A DNA stretch of 64,000 nt from an uncultured Chloroflexales bacterium (GTDB lineage: Bacteria; Chloroflexota; Chloroflexia; Chloroflexales; Chloroflexaceae): positions 62,001 to 126,000 of the forward strand of contig CALGUG010000033.1 in assembly GCA_937902315.1 (NCBI GenBank), read 5' to 3'. The position numbers and the translations under genes were made by a program. The notes below the pieces were generated by a model. That model was given only the letters and a program-made list of their open reading frames with translations, had not been told where the DNA came from and searched no databases. The first letter of the stretch is position 1; every line of letters starts with the position of its first letter. Below, piece after piece: positions 49,717-58,696 of the stretch.

Positions 49717-51495
49717 GTGGAGGCTACAACGACCTACACCCCTGTGATGAACGAACAAACACCCCGGCTTAATCGTTGGCAACGCTTGAGTGGAGACCGA
49801 CTAGCAACTATTGGTCGCTGGTTTGTTGTCATCTTGTTGCTGGCAATCAGCCCAATGTTGACTGATATTCCGATCTGGCCCATTCCGATCGGCGATCCGG
49901 TCTACATGCTGATTTTTGCCTTTTTGGCTTTTAGCCTTTTGACAACGATCGCGCTCTTTGTTCCAGTATTGGATGGCGTTTTGCGTTATGCCTTTGTGGT
50001 TGATGTCGTTCTCATTACACTCCTTGTTTTGTTTAACAACGAACAGAATGGTATCTTCTTTGCCCTCTATGTTTTGCCTTTGATGGGTGCCGCCAGTCAT
50101 TTTGGCACATGGGGCAGCCTCGGCTCAGGCTTGATGGCGGCATTTTTATATTGTGCAGCCTATCTGTTTTCGCGTTTTACCAACCAGATCCCGCTTGAAG
50201 CGATCGAGTTGACGACATTGGCCTTGCGAGCCTTTACGATTGCTTGTATTCCGTGGTTCACCTGCAATCTGGCCGAGCGTCTGAGCGATACCAACCGCTA
50301 CGCCGTGATGCAGGCCCATCTGCAGAGCGATGAGTCGATGCGCAATGCCCAGTCGTATCTGTCTCAGATGAAGGCCTTGTATGAGGTTGCGTACACACTT
50401 TCGACCACGCCGAACTATCAGCAAGTGCTCGACTCGGCCTTATACGAGAGCCATAAGCTTGTGCCCTATGAGGTCGGTATGGTTCTGCTGGCGGCGGGCA
50501 AACCCGATCATCTGTATGTGGCGGCGGCGCGCCCCGATGCCGATCGCGAGACCGAAGTCAAAGTTTCGCAGGGGCCGATCGGCGAGGCCTTGCGCACAGC
50601 GAACGCCGTGGTGATCGACGATATCAGCAAAGAACCCGAGCTACTGCATATCGCCTCGCTGCGCGGCTGTCGCTCTGCCTATGTAATCCCGTTGCGGGCG
50701 GCTCTGCGCACCTACGGTGTGATGCTGATCGCTGGCAACCAGAGCACCTACTTCCGACGCGAGCAGCTCGAAATGCTGACCGCTCTGGCTAATTACGCGA
50801 TCATTGCCCTGCACAATGCACAACTGCTCGACGATCTGCGCCAAGAGCGCACCAAACTGATCTCGAAAGAGGAGGATGTGCGCAAGCAATTGGCGCGCGA
50901 CCTACACGATGGTCCGGCCCAGGCCTTGGCGGCCATCACGATGAACGTCGAGTTTATCAAACGTCTGTTAGAGCGCGATCCGGGTCGCGTGGTCGAAGAG
51001 CTCGATAAGCTTGGCGCTTTGGCGAAGCGCACCACTCACGAGGTACGTACTATGTTGTTCGAGCTGCGCCCCTTGGTTTTAGAGACCCAAGGTTTGCGCG
51101 TCACGCTTGAGCAGTATCTAGAGCGCTTCCAAAACAATAGCAATGGCACGCAGATCGTGCTCGACGCGAAGAATGTCGAAGATGTTGTGCTCGACACCAA
51201 GACCGAAGGAACCCTGTTTAACATCGTTCAAGAAGCGGTCAACAACGCGCTGAAACATGCCCAAGCCAAGCATATTTGGGTGCGCCTGAAGCGTGAAGAC
51301 GATGTGTTAACAACAACCGTGCAAGATGACGGCAAGGGCTTTGATTTAAACAAAGTGATGCAGTCGTATGAAAAACGCGGCTCATTTGGCCTTTTGAATA
51401 TCGACGAACGTGCGCGCTTGGTCGGAGGTGCGGCAGAACTGCACTCCGCGCCCGGTCAAGGCACGACGGTTCGCATTATAGTGCCTTTAGAATGA
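49717..51495 (+). CDS. Membrane sensor histidine kinase with GAF domain (NarL-type)
   Basis: A 592-residue sensor kinase. Residues about 30-210 hold five or six membrane segments. A GAF-like domain follows at about 225-370 (LSTTPNYQQVLDSALYESHK, YVIPLRAALRTYGVMLIAG). The HisKA_3 dimerisation domain has the phosphorylated His397 in KQLARDLHDGPAQAL. The ATPase domain has NIVQEAVNNALKHAQA, DDGKGFD and SFGLLNIDERARLVGG. This subclass usually phosphorylates NarL-type regulators; none is in the window. Translation probably starts at GTG with GGAG eight bases before. It overlaps ksgA by 4 bp. Confidence 0.92.
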   Translation: MEATTTYTPVMNEQTPRLNRWQRLSGDRLATIGRWFVVILLLAISPMLTDIPIWPIPIGDPVYMLIFAFLAFSLLTTIALFVPVLDGVLRYAFVVDVVLITLLVLFNNEQNGIFFALYVLPLMGAASHFGTWGSLGSGLMAAFLYCAAYLFSRFTNQIPLEAIELTTLALRAFTIACIPWFTCNLAERLSDTNRYAVMQAHLQSDESMRNAQSYLSQMKALYEVAYTLSTTPNYQQVLDSALYESHKLVPYEVGMVLLAAGKPDHLYVAAARPDADRETEVKVSQGPIGEALRTANAVVIDDISKEPELLHIASLRGCRSAYVIPLRAALRTYGVMLIAGNQSTYFRREQLEMLTALANYAIIALHNAQLLDDLRQERTKLISKEEDVRKQLARDLHDGPAQALAAITMNVEFIKRLLERDPGRVVEELDKLGALAKRTTHEVRTMLFELRPLVLETQGLRVTLEQYLERFQNNSNGTQIVLDAKNVEDVVLDTKTEGTLFNIVQEAVNNALKHAQAKHIWVRLKREDDVLTTTVQDDGKGFDLNKVMQSYEKRGSFGLLNIDERARLVGGAAELHSAPGQGTTVRIIVPLE

Positions 51496-52373
51496 CAAAC
51501 CCATATTTACTGTCCGAACGAATTCGTGCTGCCCTACGCGGGTTAGATGTGCATCCGACCCGTGGCATGGGGCAGAACTTTTTACGCGACCCCGAAGCTC
51601 TGGCCAACATTGTAGAAGCGGCCAATCTTTCGCCAGACGATGTGGTGGTCGAGGTTGGCCCAGGCTTAGGTGTATTGACCTGGGAGCTGATTCAGCGTGT
51701 GCGCCATGTGGTGGTGGTCGAGCTCGATAAACGCCTGGCCGCCCGTTTGCGCGATGAATTCGCCTCTGCGAGCAACCTCACTATTATTCAAAGCGATATT
51801 TTGCGCATCAAGCCGAGCGAGATTTTGGCTTCCTTAGCCCAAGATGGTCAACTGCCGCCCTACAAAGTGGTGGCCAACCTGCCCTATGCGATCACCTCGC
51901 CTGTGTTGCGCCACTTTTTGGAAGGCGATTGGAAGCCGCGCTCGATGGTGCTTTTGGTGCAGCGCGAAGTGGCCCAACGCATCTGCGCTAAAGCTGGCTC
52001 GTTGAGCGTTTTGGCTCATTCGGTTCAGGTCTACGGCGATCCCGAGATCGTGGCTACCGTTCCGCCGACCAGCTTTATTCCCGCTCCGGCCGTGACTTCG
52101 GCGGTGTTGCGCATCACACTGTATCCACAACCGAGTGCCGATGTGGATAATATCGACGCCTTCTTCCGCATCATTAAGGCTGGATTTTTGCAGACTCGCA
52201 AAAAGCTGTCGAACGCTCTGCCGACCGGTCTGGCGGCTATGGGCCAGCCTGTCGAGCGCGATGCGATTGTGCAGGCTTTAGAGAGCGTTGGGATTTCGCC
52301 CGATCGACGGGCCGAGACCTTAACGCTCGATGAGTGGGCCAAGCTCTACCGAGTTCTGCAAGCTCGCGACTGA
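51492..52373 (+). CDS. ksgA: 16S rRNA dimethyladenosine transferase
   Basis: A 293-residue SAM-dependent methyltransferase that dimethylates the two adenosines in helix 45 of 16S rRNA. GMGQNFLRDPEALANIV is the N-terminal signature, VVEVGPGLGVLTWEL the SAM motif I, and VVANLPYAITSPVLRHFL contains the catalytic NLPY. The C-terminal helical domain is complete (LQTRKKLSNALPTGL). The start overlaps the kinase stop (ATGA), so the two are co-translated. A terminator and a repeat pair follow. Confidence 0.95.
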   Translation: MTNPYLLSERIRAALRGLDVHPTRGMGQNFLRDPEALANIVEAANLSPDDVVVEVGPGLGVLTWELIQRVRHVVVVELDKRLAARLRDEFASASNLTIIQSDILRIKPSEILASLAQDGQLPPYKVVANLPYAITSPVLRHFLEGDWKPRSMVLLVQREVAQRICAKAGSLSVLAHSVQVYGDPEIVATVPPTSFIPAPAVTSAVLRITLYPQPSADVDNIDAFFRIIKAGFLQTRKKLSNALPTGLAAMGQPVERDAIVQALESVGISPDRRAETLTLDEWAKLYRVLQARD

Positions 52374-52389
52374 TCGCCTTTTTCTTGCG

Positions 52390-52705
52390 ATAGCGCTCTG
52401 GCGGCGAGCTCTCTAGCTCCCATTCGATCCTTGGCGCGTCCGCCTTCGGCTACCAGCATCCTGTCCATCCATGCGAGCGCTCGGCCTTCGGCAGCGCGCT
52501 CAATGCTGCTATGTTTGCCATGGTGTTGCGCTGTAGATCGCTGAAAGCATTGAAAGCGCTGAAAACGCTGTTTTGGCAGCGAATGCAATGAAAGCAGCGA
52601 GATGCTTGAGGGATTGCATGGAAGGAAGGCGCTTTGATAGCCGTAGGCGGACGCGGTTAGGATCTCTGTTGAGGGGAGCGACTTTTTCGCCAGAGGAGTG
52701 ATACC
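52390..52705. repeat. Fold-back pair downstream of ksgA
   Basis: The forward core GCGTCCGCCTTCGGCTACCA is at 52436-52457 and the inverse core TTTGATAGCCGTAGGCGGAC at 52633-52654, about 175 bp apart. The forward arm begins AGCGCTCTGGCGGCGAG. The inverse arm ends at about 52695 with CGCCAGAGGAG. It is one of the shortest complete pairs. Confidence 0.75.
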
Positions 52706-52740
52706 AAAAAGGCTCTGCCAAACGCGGCAGAGCCTTTTTT
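52706..52740. terminator. Bidirectional terminator between ksgA and the SDR gene
   Basis: A 14-bp perfect stem AAAAAGGCTCTGCC/GGCAGAGCCTTTTT with a 6-nt loop and A/T tracts on both sides, between convergent genes. Confidence 0.88.
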
Positions 52741-52759
52741 GTGCGAAAGAACGCTTGAA

Positions 52760-53491
52760 TTAACCGCGACCGAGGTATTTCTGCTCGACGGGCAGCACGA
52801 TCGCTTCGAGCATATTGACGTGCGGCGGCAGCGTGACCATAGTGATCAAGGTTTCGGCCAACTCGTCGGGTGTCATCATGGGCTCTTGGTCGGCGGGTGC
52901 ATCGCTAGAGGCGCGGCGCTCGGTCAAGACATTGCCCGGGTGCAGACAGCTTACCACCACGCCGTAGTCGCGTCCTTCGAGCGCAGCGGCCTTGGTAAGA
53001 CCGACCAAGGCGTGTTTGGTGGTGGTGTAGGGCACCGAGTTGAGACGCGGCATTTGGGCCGAGATGCTGCCGATGTTGACGATGCGACCGCGGCGCTGCT
53101 GTTTCATAATGCGCATCGCCTCACGCGTGCCGAGGAAGGGGCCGGTCAGATTGACGCCGACGACGTGATTCCAAGTTTCTAGGCTGAGTTCATCGATCGG
53201 GCCGCCGTCGAAGACACCGGCGTTATTGATCACGATATCGATTTTGCCGGTTATGTCGAGTGCTTTCTGGAAGAGCGCTGCGACTTGATCCTCTTTGGTG
53301 ACATCGGTCGGCACCACATGAGCGATCGCACCGAGCGCGCGCACCTCTTCGGCTGTCGCTTCGAGGTTTGCGACGTTGCGTCCGGCCAGAAACAAGATGG
53401 CCCCTTCGCGGGCGAGAGCGCGCGCGAAGCCTTTGCCGATACCGCTGCCTGCCCCGGTGAGAATAACGGTTTGATCTGCAAGACAAGTCAT
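52760..53491 (-). CDS. Short-chain dehydrogenase/reductase
   Basis: A 243-residue classical SDR. Cofactor motif TGAGSGIGKGFA (about 12-23), the NNAG stretch INNAGVFDGG, catalytic Ser in NIGSISAQMP, and YTTTKHAL with the Tyr-x3-Lys pair are all present. It oxidises or reduces an unknown alcohol/ketone using NAD(P). It is the last gene of the coaBC-coaX-prmC operon, starting 3 bp after prmC, with AAGGGG before the ATG. Confidence 0.92.
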   Translation of the reverse strand: MTCLADQTVILTGAGSGIGKGFARALAREGAILFLAGRNVANLEATAEEVRALGAIAHVVPTDVTKEDQVAALFQKALDITGKIDIVINNAGVFDGGPIDELSLETWNHVVGVNLTGPFLGTREAMRIMKQQRRGRIVNIGSISAQMPRLNSVPYTTTKHALVGLTKAAALEGRDYGVVVSCLHPGNVLTERRASSDAPADQEPMMTPDELAETLITMVTLPPHVNMLEAIVLPVEQKYLGRG

Positions 53492-53494
53492 GCC

Positions 53495-54343
53495 TTATCC
53501 CCTTAAACTGATTTCAACAACTCTGTCGAGACCGGCCAGATCTTGGAAGACCGCGACCGTAGCGTGTGGAAAGTGTGTGTGTGCTAGTTCGCTAACCATC
53601 TGAGCTTGCCAAGCGCCGATCTCAAGTAGTATAGCGCCATCTGGCTTGAGTAAGGGCGGCAGTTCGGCCAAGAGCCGCCGATAGATCTCCATACCCTGTT
53701 CGCCTCCGTCGAGCGCGAGGTGCGGCTCGTGGCGACGCACGTTTTCGTCGATCTCGGCCAAGATCGTATAGGGCGGATTGCTCACGATCAGGTCGTAGCT
53801 GCCGCTCAGCGGGGCTGTGAGGTCGCCCAGCAGCAGCTTGAGCCTCGCTTGGACATTGTGTCGTTCGGCGTTGCGCTGAGCCACGCTGAGGGCCTCGGGC
53901 GAGATATCAACCGCGCTCACATCGGCGTCGGGCAGATGCACCGCCAGTGTGATGGCGATCGCGCCGCTGCCCGTGCCGATATCGGCGATGCGCACAGGCG
54001 CGGGGCGAGTCTTGGCTTGCAGCAGGGCGCGCTCGACCAGCAGCTCGGTCTCGGGGCGTGGGATCAAGACCCGTTTATCGACGTAAAAGTCGAGATCGTA
54101 GAAGGCCTTTTCGCCCGTGAGGTAGGCCACCGGCTCGAGGTTCAGACGGCGCTCTACGAGGTTTTGAAAGGCTTGAACTTGGGCCTCGCTCGGTCGAAAC
54201 TGGCCTTCGGCCAGCAGGCGTGCGCGCGAAAAACCCAGCACATGGCAGAGCAGCAGTTCGGCGTCGAGGCGTGCGCTCGGACTGCTGGCGCTGAGCTGTT
54301 GAGTGGCCTGTTTTAGCAGCTCGGCTACGCTGGGTGTGCTCAT
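53495..54343 (-). CDS. prmC: Peptide chain release factor glutamine methyltransferase
   Basis: A 282-residue SAM-dependent enzyme that N5-methylates the glutamine of the GGQ motif in release factors. The helical N-terminal domain (about 1-80) is followed by the methyltransferase domain with IADIGTGSGAIAITLA (motif I) and the substrate motif VSNPPYTI. Acidic DISPEAL lies between them. Length is typical. It overlaps coaX by 4 bp (ATGA). Confidence 0.94.
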   Translation of the reverse strand: MSTPSVAELLKQATQQLSASSPSARLDAELLLCHVLGFSRARLLAEGQFRPSEAQVQAFQNLVERRLNLEPVAYLTGEKAFYDLDFYVDKRVLIPRPETELLVERALLQAKTRPAPVRIADIGTGSGAIAITLAVHLPDADVSAVDISPEALSVAQRNAERHNVQARLKLLLGDLTAPLSGSYDLIVSNPPYTILAEIDENVRRHEPHLALDGGEQGMEIYRRLLAELPPLLKPDGAILLEIGAWQAQMVSELAHTHFPHATVAVFQDLAGLDRVVEISLRG

Positions 54344-55113
54344 TGATTGCCTCGATTGAGCTCGTAGATCATACGCACCCCTTCGAGCGTGAGGTAACGA
54401 TCTACTACATCGATCGCGTCGGTCTGCTGGGCCACCACATCGGCCAGACCTCCCGTTGCGATCACCTTACAAGCCCCGCCCAGCTCGTTATGCATACGCT
54501 TGACTAGGCCTTCCACCAGACCTGCGTAGCCGATGATCAGACCAGACTGCATGTAGTGGACGGTGTTTTTGCCGATCACATTGGGCGGCGCGATCAGGTC
54601 GATCTGGTAGAGGCGAGCTGCCGAGCGGAAGAGGGCGTCGGCGCTGATGCTGAGGCCAGGCGCGATCGCTCCGCCGATGTAGACGCCATTGCTATCGAGC
54701 ACATCGAAGGCGGTAGCTGTTCCAAAGGCGATGGCGATCGCAGGAGCGCCGTATTTGTGCAGGGCGGCCAAGCTGTTGGCGATACGGTCGGCGCCCATCA
54801 TATCGGGCGTTTCGATATTGAAGGTCAGACCATTTTCGGTGCCCGGCCCGATGATGACCGGCTGCACATTGAGATAGCTTTGTACCATCTGGCGGATCTG
54901 GTTGGTGACTTGGGGCACCACCGACGAGACGCCGCAGCCCGTGATCTGCTTGAGCTCGATGCCGCGCAATCTGAGAAGATTAGTGATCAGCACGGCGAAT
55001 TCATCGGCGAGCTGCGTGCGCTGTGTAGCGATGCGCCAATAGCCGCGCAATGTTTCGCCTTCGTAGACGCCGATTTTAATGCTAGTATTCCCGATATCAA
55101 ACGTGAGAAGCAT
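54340..55113 (-). CDS. coaX: Type III pantothenate kinase
   Basis: A 257-residue kinase for the first step of coenzyme A synthesis. The phosphate-binding MLLTFDIGNTSIKIGVYEGE opens the protein. The pantothenate region is GADRIANSLAALHKYG, and AFGTATAFDVLDSNGVYIGG with APGLSISADALF matches the family. All catalytic aspartates appear to be present. It lies 36 bp downstream of coaBC, placing two CoA steps in one operon. Confidence 0.95.
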   Translation of the reverse strand: MLLTFDIGNTSIKIGVYEGETLRGYWRIATQRTQLADEFAVLITNLLRLRGIELKQITGCGVSSVVPQVTNQIRQMVQSYLNVQPVIIGPGTENGLTFNIETPDMMGADRIANSLAALHKYGAPAIAIAFGTATAFDVLDSNGVYIGGAIAPGLSISADALFRSAARLYQIDLIAPPNVIGKNTVHYMQSGLIIGYAGLVEGLVKRMHNELGGACKVIATGGLADVVAQQTDAIDVVDRYLTLEGVRMIYELNRGNQ

Positions 55114-55149
55114 GATTTTAATGTGAATTCTAACTAGAAACGATCAACA

Positions 55150-56364
55150 CTAGGATGCTATTTGGCGGGCGGCGAGGATCTCGACCACGGCGCTCAAAAT
55201 CGAGCTGGCGGTGGCCTCTTTGGCTTGGCGCGGCAGGGTTTGGCTGCGTCCGTCGGCATAGAGCAAGATCACTTGGCTGTCGCTATGCCCGATGCTGCTG
55301 ACAGCATCGTTGGCCACCAACAGATCGAGGCCCTTGCGCTTGAGTTTGTCGCTACCGTTTTCGAGCAGGTGCTCGGTCTCGGCTGCGAAGCCAACTTTGA
55401 CAAAGCTGCGTTCAGCCGCCAACTCACCCAGAATATCGGGATTGCGCACTAACTGCAACTCGATGCCTTCGTCATTGCCCTTTTTGATCTTCTGCTCGGC
55501 GGCTTGGGCTGGGCGGAAATCGGCTACAGCTGCCGACATAATCAACGCATCGCATGATCGCACGGCTTGCTGAATGGCGTCGCGCATTTGAAGCGCGGTT
55601 TCAACGTGAATCACTTCGACGGCATCGGGCGGCGTCAAGCTGCTGGGACCTGTCACTAAGGTCACATCGGCGCCCATGTCGCGGGCTTCGGCTGCGATAG
55701 CATAGCCCATGCGGCCAGAAGAGCGGTTGCCGATATAGCGCACCGGATCGATCGGCTCGTGCGTTCCGGCGGCGCTCACGACTACACGCTTGCCGCGCAG
55801 CGGCCCATGGCGTTTGCCCAAGATCGAACGCGCCAGCCCTTCGATGCGTGCGACGGGCGGCAGACGCCCTTGGCCGATCTCGTTTTCGGCCATGCGCCCC
55901 ACATCCGGTTCGATGATATGGAAGTTGCGTTCGCGCAGGGTCGCTAGGTTGGCCTGAGTGGCGGGATTGGCGTACATGCGCGGGTTCATGGCGGGCGCGA
56001 GCAGAACGGGCGCGTTGCTGGCCAACACGGTATTGCTCAGCAGATCGTCGGCCAAGCCATGGGCGAGCCGCGCTATGGTGTTGGCGCTGGCCGGCGCGAT
56101 GATGATCAGATCGGCGTGCAGTCCCAACGACACATGCCCGACTACGCCGTCTTCGGGCAGCGACCACATATCGTTCAAAACGGGCCGTCCGGTTAAGGCT
56201 TGGAAGGTCGCTTTGCCAACAAACTCTTGAGCAGCCTCGGTCATAACCACATCGACCTGAGCACCTGCTAGGGTCAGATTGCGGGCCAACTCTACGACTT
56301 TGTAGGCGGCGATGCTGCCACAAACACCCAAAACGATCTTCTTGTGTTCAAGTATATTTGTCAT
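55150..56364 (-). CDS. coaBC: Phosphopantothenoylcysteine decarboxylase/synthase
   Basis: A 404-residue bifunctional flavoenzyme for steps two and three of CoA synthesis. The CoaC half has GVCGSIAAYKVVELAR (about 13-28), active-site His77 in GVVGHVSLG, and the PAMN motif (about 124-127). Where E. coli Dfp has the catalytic cysteine in LACGxxGxGRM, this protein has MAENEIGQGRL, so the cysteine is missing. The CoaB half starts at about 188 with VSAAGTHEPIDPVRYIGN and RSSGRMG. It leads the coaBC-coaX-prmC-SDR operon. Confidence 0.94.
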   Translation of the reverse strand: MTNILEHKKIVLGVCGSIAAYKVVELARNLTLAGAQVDVVMTEAAQEFVGKATFQALTGRPVLNDMWSLPEDGVVGHVSLGLHADLIIIAPASANTIARLAHGLADDLLSNTVLASNAPVLLAPAMNPRMYANPATQANLATLRERNFHIIEPDVGRMAENEIGQGRLPPVARIEGLARSILGKRHGPLRGKRVVVSAAGTHEPIDPVRYIGNRSSGRMGYAIAAEARDMGADVTLVTGPSSLTPPDAVEVIHVETALQMRDAIQQAVRSCDALIMSAAVADFRPAQAAEQKIKKGNDEGIELQLVRNPDILGELAAERSFVKVGFAAETEHLLENGSDKLKRKGLDLLVANDAVSSIGHSDSQVILLYADGRSQTLPRQAKEATASSILSAVVEILAARQIAS

Positions 56365-56502
56365 GGTTTTGATCTCGGGCGGGCGGTTTGCCCCTAACGA
56401 ATAACGAGAGCCTGCTGCGTCTTCATACTAAGTTTTATTTGCGGCCTTGTTTTATTATAAACTCGTACTGTTCAATCGCGTGTGAAACGAGGAGTAAATA
56501 GC

Positions 56503-57030
56503 GTGTCAAATATTAGCGCACCGTCGAGTGATGAGTATGCAGCATCGTTTCAGAGCTACGTAGAGCGCGTACCTCCGGGTAGTGACATAATCGAGCTGTT
56601 GAGCCAGCAGATGTTGTTGCTTCCTCAACTCTTGCAAAGCCTTAGCGACGATGAGGCGCTCGTTCGTCCGGCGCCCGATGCCTGGAGCATCAAGCAAATC
56701 GTCGGTCATTTATCTGATTGTGAACGTGTTTTCGCTTATCGTGCGCTTTGTGCTATGCGCAACGATCGCTCCCCGCTAGCCAGCTTCGATCAAGATGCGT
56801 TTGTAGCTGCAGCTAACTTCGATCAGCGCTCGCTCGATGATCTATTAGAAGAATGGATCGCGTTGCGCCAAGCGACTTACTATGCATTTCGTTATCTATC
56901 CGATGAGGCCAGCCAGCGACGCGGGCTTGTCGATGGGCACGAGGCAAGCGTTCGGGCTTGGCTCTATATCAATGCAGGCCATACCGAACATCACATTCGC
57001 GATTTGAAGCTCAATATGCTACGAGATTAA
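56503..57030 (+). CDS. DinB-family protein
   Basis: A 175-residue four-helix protein of the DinB/DUF664 group, often with a metal site of three histidines. Candidates are the His in IVGHLSDCERVFAYRAL and those in NAGHTEHHIRDLKLNM. Members include thiol-S-transferases and damage-inducible proteins; the role here is unknown. The start chosen is the GTG at 56503, with GAGGAG upstream; an in-frame GTG 21 bp earlier would leave that site inside the gene. It diverges from coaBC. Confidence 0.83.
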   Translation: MSNISAPSSDEYAASFQSYVERVPPGSDIIELLSQQMLLLPQLLQSLSDDEALVRPAPDAWSIKQIVGHLSDCERVFAYRALCAMRNDRSPLASFDQDAFVAAANFDQRSLDDLLEEWIALRQATYYAFRYLSDEASQRRGLVDGHEASVRAWLYINAGHTEHHIRDLKLNMLRD

Positions 57031-57081
57031 GAGGTATGTTGCTGTGTAGTTGTGTGGGGGCAGAGACACGTGGTCAACACA

Positions 57082-57126
57082 AAACAAGGCATACGGAAAA
57101 AGACGGCAGTACCGTGTGCCTTGTTT
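57082..57126. terminator. Bidirectional hairpin between dinB-like and receiver genes
   Basis: A 15-bp stem AAACAAGGCATACGG/CCGTGTGCCTTGTTT (one G-U) with a 15-nt loop, between convergent genes. Confidence 0.8.
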
Positions 57127-57155
57127 GTTAAGTTGTGTTAAATGGACAAATTGCT

Positions 57156-57563
57156 TTAGGCAGCGTTGGATTTGTGTAATTCTTGGATGCCTGGCCCACC
57201 GGTATAGTGGTAAACCACTTCGAGTAAGCGTGTAAAATTGAAAGGTTTTGAAAGAAATGCCGCATGAGGATAGCTATTACAGTCAATTTCAAGGCGCCCT
57301 GCGCTCATAAGAACGACGGGAATATCTTTGTATTCGGGGCTACTAGCTATAATGCGACAAAATTCTCTACCATCGAGAACGGGCATCATCACATCACACA
57401 GGATGAGATTGGCTTTGTGTTGTGCAAGCTTTTGTAGTCCGGCTTCCCCATCTGATGCAGTCAAAATCAGGAAACCCTCTTCTTCTAAAGCCATTTGCAA
57501 CATTTCAACGATTGCAACATCGTCGTCAATAACAAGAATCGTAACATGTTGTTGAGCATTCAT
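57156..57563 (-). CDS. Stand-alone response-regulator receiver
   Basis: A 135-residue receiver without output domain. Asp13 to Asp15 in LVIDDDVAIVE, phosphorylation site Asp57 in LILCDVMMPVLDG, Ser87 in LMSAGR and Lys106 in LSKPFNF are present. A short C-terminal tail follows. No kinase is adjacent. It is the second orphan receiver in the window. Confidence 0.88.
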   Translation of the reverse strand: MNAQQHVTILVIDDDVAIVEMLQMALEEEGFLILTASDGEAGLQKLAQHKANLILCDVMMPVLDGREFCRIIASSPEYKDIPVVLMSAGRLEIDCNSYPHAAFLSKPFNFTRLLEVVYHYTGGPGIQELHKSNAA

Positions 57564-57581
57564 AATGATGCGCCTTGACAG

Positions 57582-57602
57582 GCCTAGATTTGAAATCTAG
57601 GC
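57582..57602. promoter_or_regulatory. 21-bp perfect palindrome upstream of the receiver gene
   Basis: GCCTAGATTT-G-AAATCTAGGC is a perfect inverted repeat with a single central base, 19 bp upstream of the receiver start. A second inverted repeat GAATATG/CATATTC follows within 25 bp. It could be an operator. The rest of 57564-58043 is AT-rich, with no convincing gene; a TTG-start frame at 57575-57856 lacks a ribosome-binding site. Confidence 0.5.
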
Positions 57603-58043
57603 AGGAATATGCTCTGAGAGCCATATTCCCATATTGTATGAATTCCGATGATACGTTTGTATTTGATTTTAACGCTCGAACTACAACACCTGATTCTATG
57701 GTCATTTCTTTGCTAAAGCGCACAATCGTCCGTTTGAAAGCCACAGAGAGAATCCTGCAATTAATGAGCCAACGAATTAGTAGTAATAGAGAAATTTTAC
57801 TAAAATCTTCTATCGCTTTGGAAAATCGTTGGTTCAGGCTCAAGGCTCTATTATAGAAAAAAGACCCCCATTTCGTCAACATTCTTAATATTGATTAATT
57901 GAAACTTTTCTAACTGATCTCCACAATACATTCGAACTATCTCTTCCGTTGCATATGTCGATTGTTCCACTATATTCAAGCTAAATCTATGACTTGAATA
58001 TATGGTTTAGGGCTTGTAGATCATAAGAGTAGCTTGCGAGTGG

Positions 58044-58072
58044 TTGCAAAAATAGACTGACACCCGTATAAT
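58044..58072 (+). promoter_or_regulatory. Promoter of the YtxH-like gene
   Basis: -35 TTGCAA (58044-58049), a 17-bp spacer and -10 TATAAT (58067-58072), 45 bp before the start. Confidence 0.75.
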
Positions 58073-58116
58073 CGATATATGGAGACGTTTTTGGATTAAA
58101 AGCGGAGAAATGCAAT

Positions 58117-58347
58117 ATGGGCCGCTTTGTTCTAGGATTTATTATCGGTGCTGCTATCGGTAGCGCTGCCGTTATGTTATTGACTCCGAAATCGGGGAGC
58201 GATACCCGTGCTGGTATTGCTGCTCAGCTTAGTAACGCTCTTGAAGCAGGCAAACAAGCCGCTGCTATGCGTGAAGAAGAGCTTTGGGATCAATATCGGG
58301 CAAAGTTGAAGACCTCATTAGAAACGAAACCGACCCAGCAGTACTAG
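58117..58347 (+). CDS. YtxH-like small membrane protein
   Basis: A 76-residue protein. Residues 3-21 form a glycine-rich membrane segment (RFVLGFIIGAAIGSAAVML). It is followed by LTPKSGSDTR, the motif typical of YtxH-like proteins, and a charged helical tail. YtxH proteins are linked to general stress in Bacillus, but their role is not settled. It has its own promoter. Confidence 0.8.
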   Translation: MGRFVLGFIIGAAIGSAAVMLLTPKSGSDTRAGIAAQLSNALEAGKQAAAMREEELWDQYRAKLKTSLETKPTQQY

Positions 58348-58696
58348 TGACTGCCAGCATCGAAACACTATCTTTTTGCATGGTCTTGTACGCCGTACAG
58401 TATTGAGATCATTGCCAACAGCTATGTACGCTGCTTTGTTGAGGAAACCATCAGACAGTCGTCAGTTTGGCAGTGATCTTTTTTATCTTTACCACTATCC
58501 TTACTCCCCAGATACAAGCTTTCATACAGGATTGATTAGACCGATTGTTTAGTGCTTGTGGCCGAATCGCTACAAGCCGACTGTCAAAAAGATCGGAATC
58601 ACTCCATTCCCGAGAGCTTGCTTCTGTCTTGAGGATCGTGTTTGCTGTTGGCAAAAGATACCTGTAGGATTATTTCAAGCAAGATACTACGAGTTT
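58348..58696. other. Gene-free stretch
   Basis: 349 bp between the YtxH-like gene and the first DUF4013 gene. The frame of the downstream gene is open upstream, but that segment (rich in Cys, Phe and Pro) has no ribosome-binding site and does not look coding. No repeat or RNA was recognised. Confidence 0.4.

Noticed and set aside
57575..57856. Plus-strand 93-codon frame with TTG start
   Set aside because: It has no ribosome-binding site, starts close to a palindrome and shows an amino-acid composition unlike a coding sequence.
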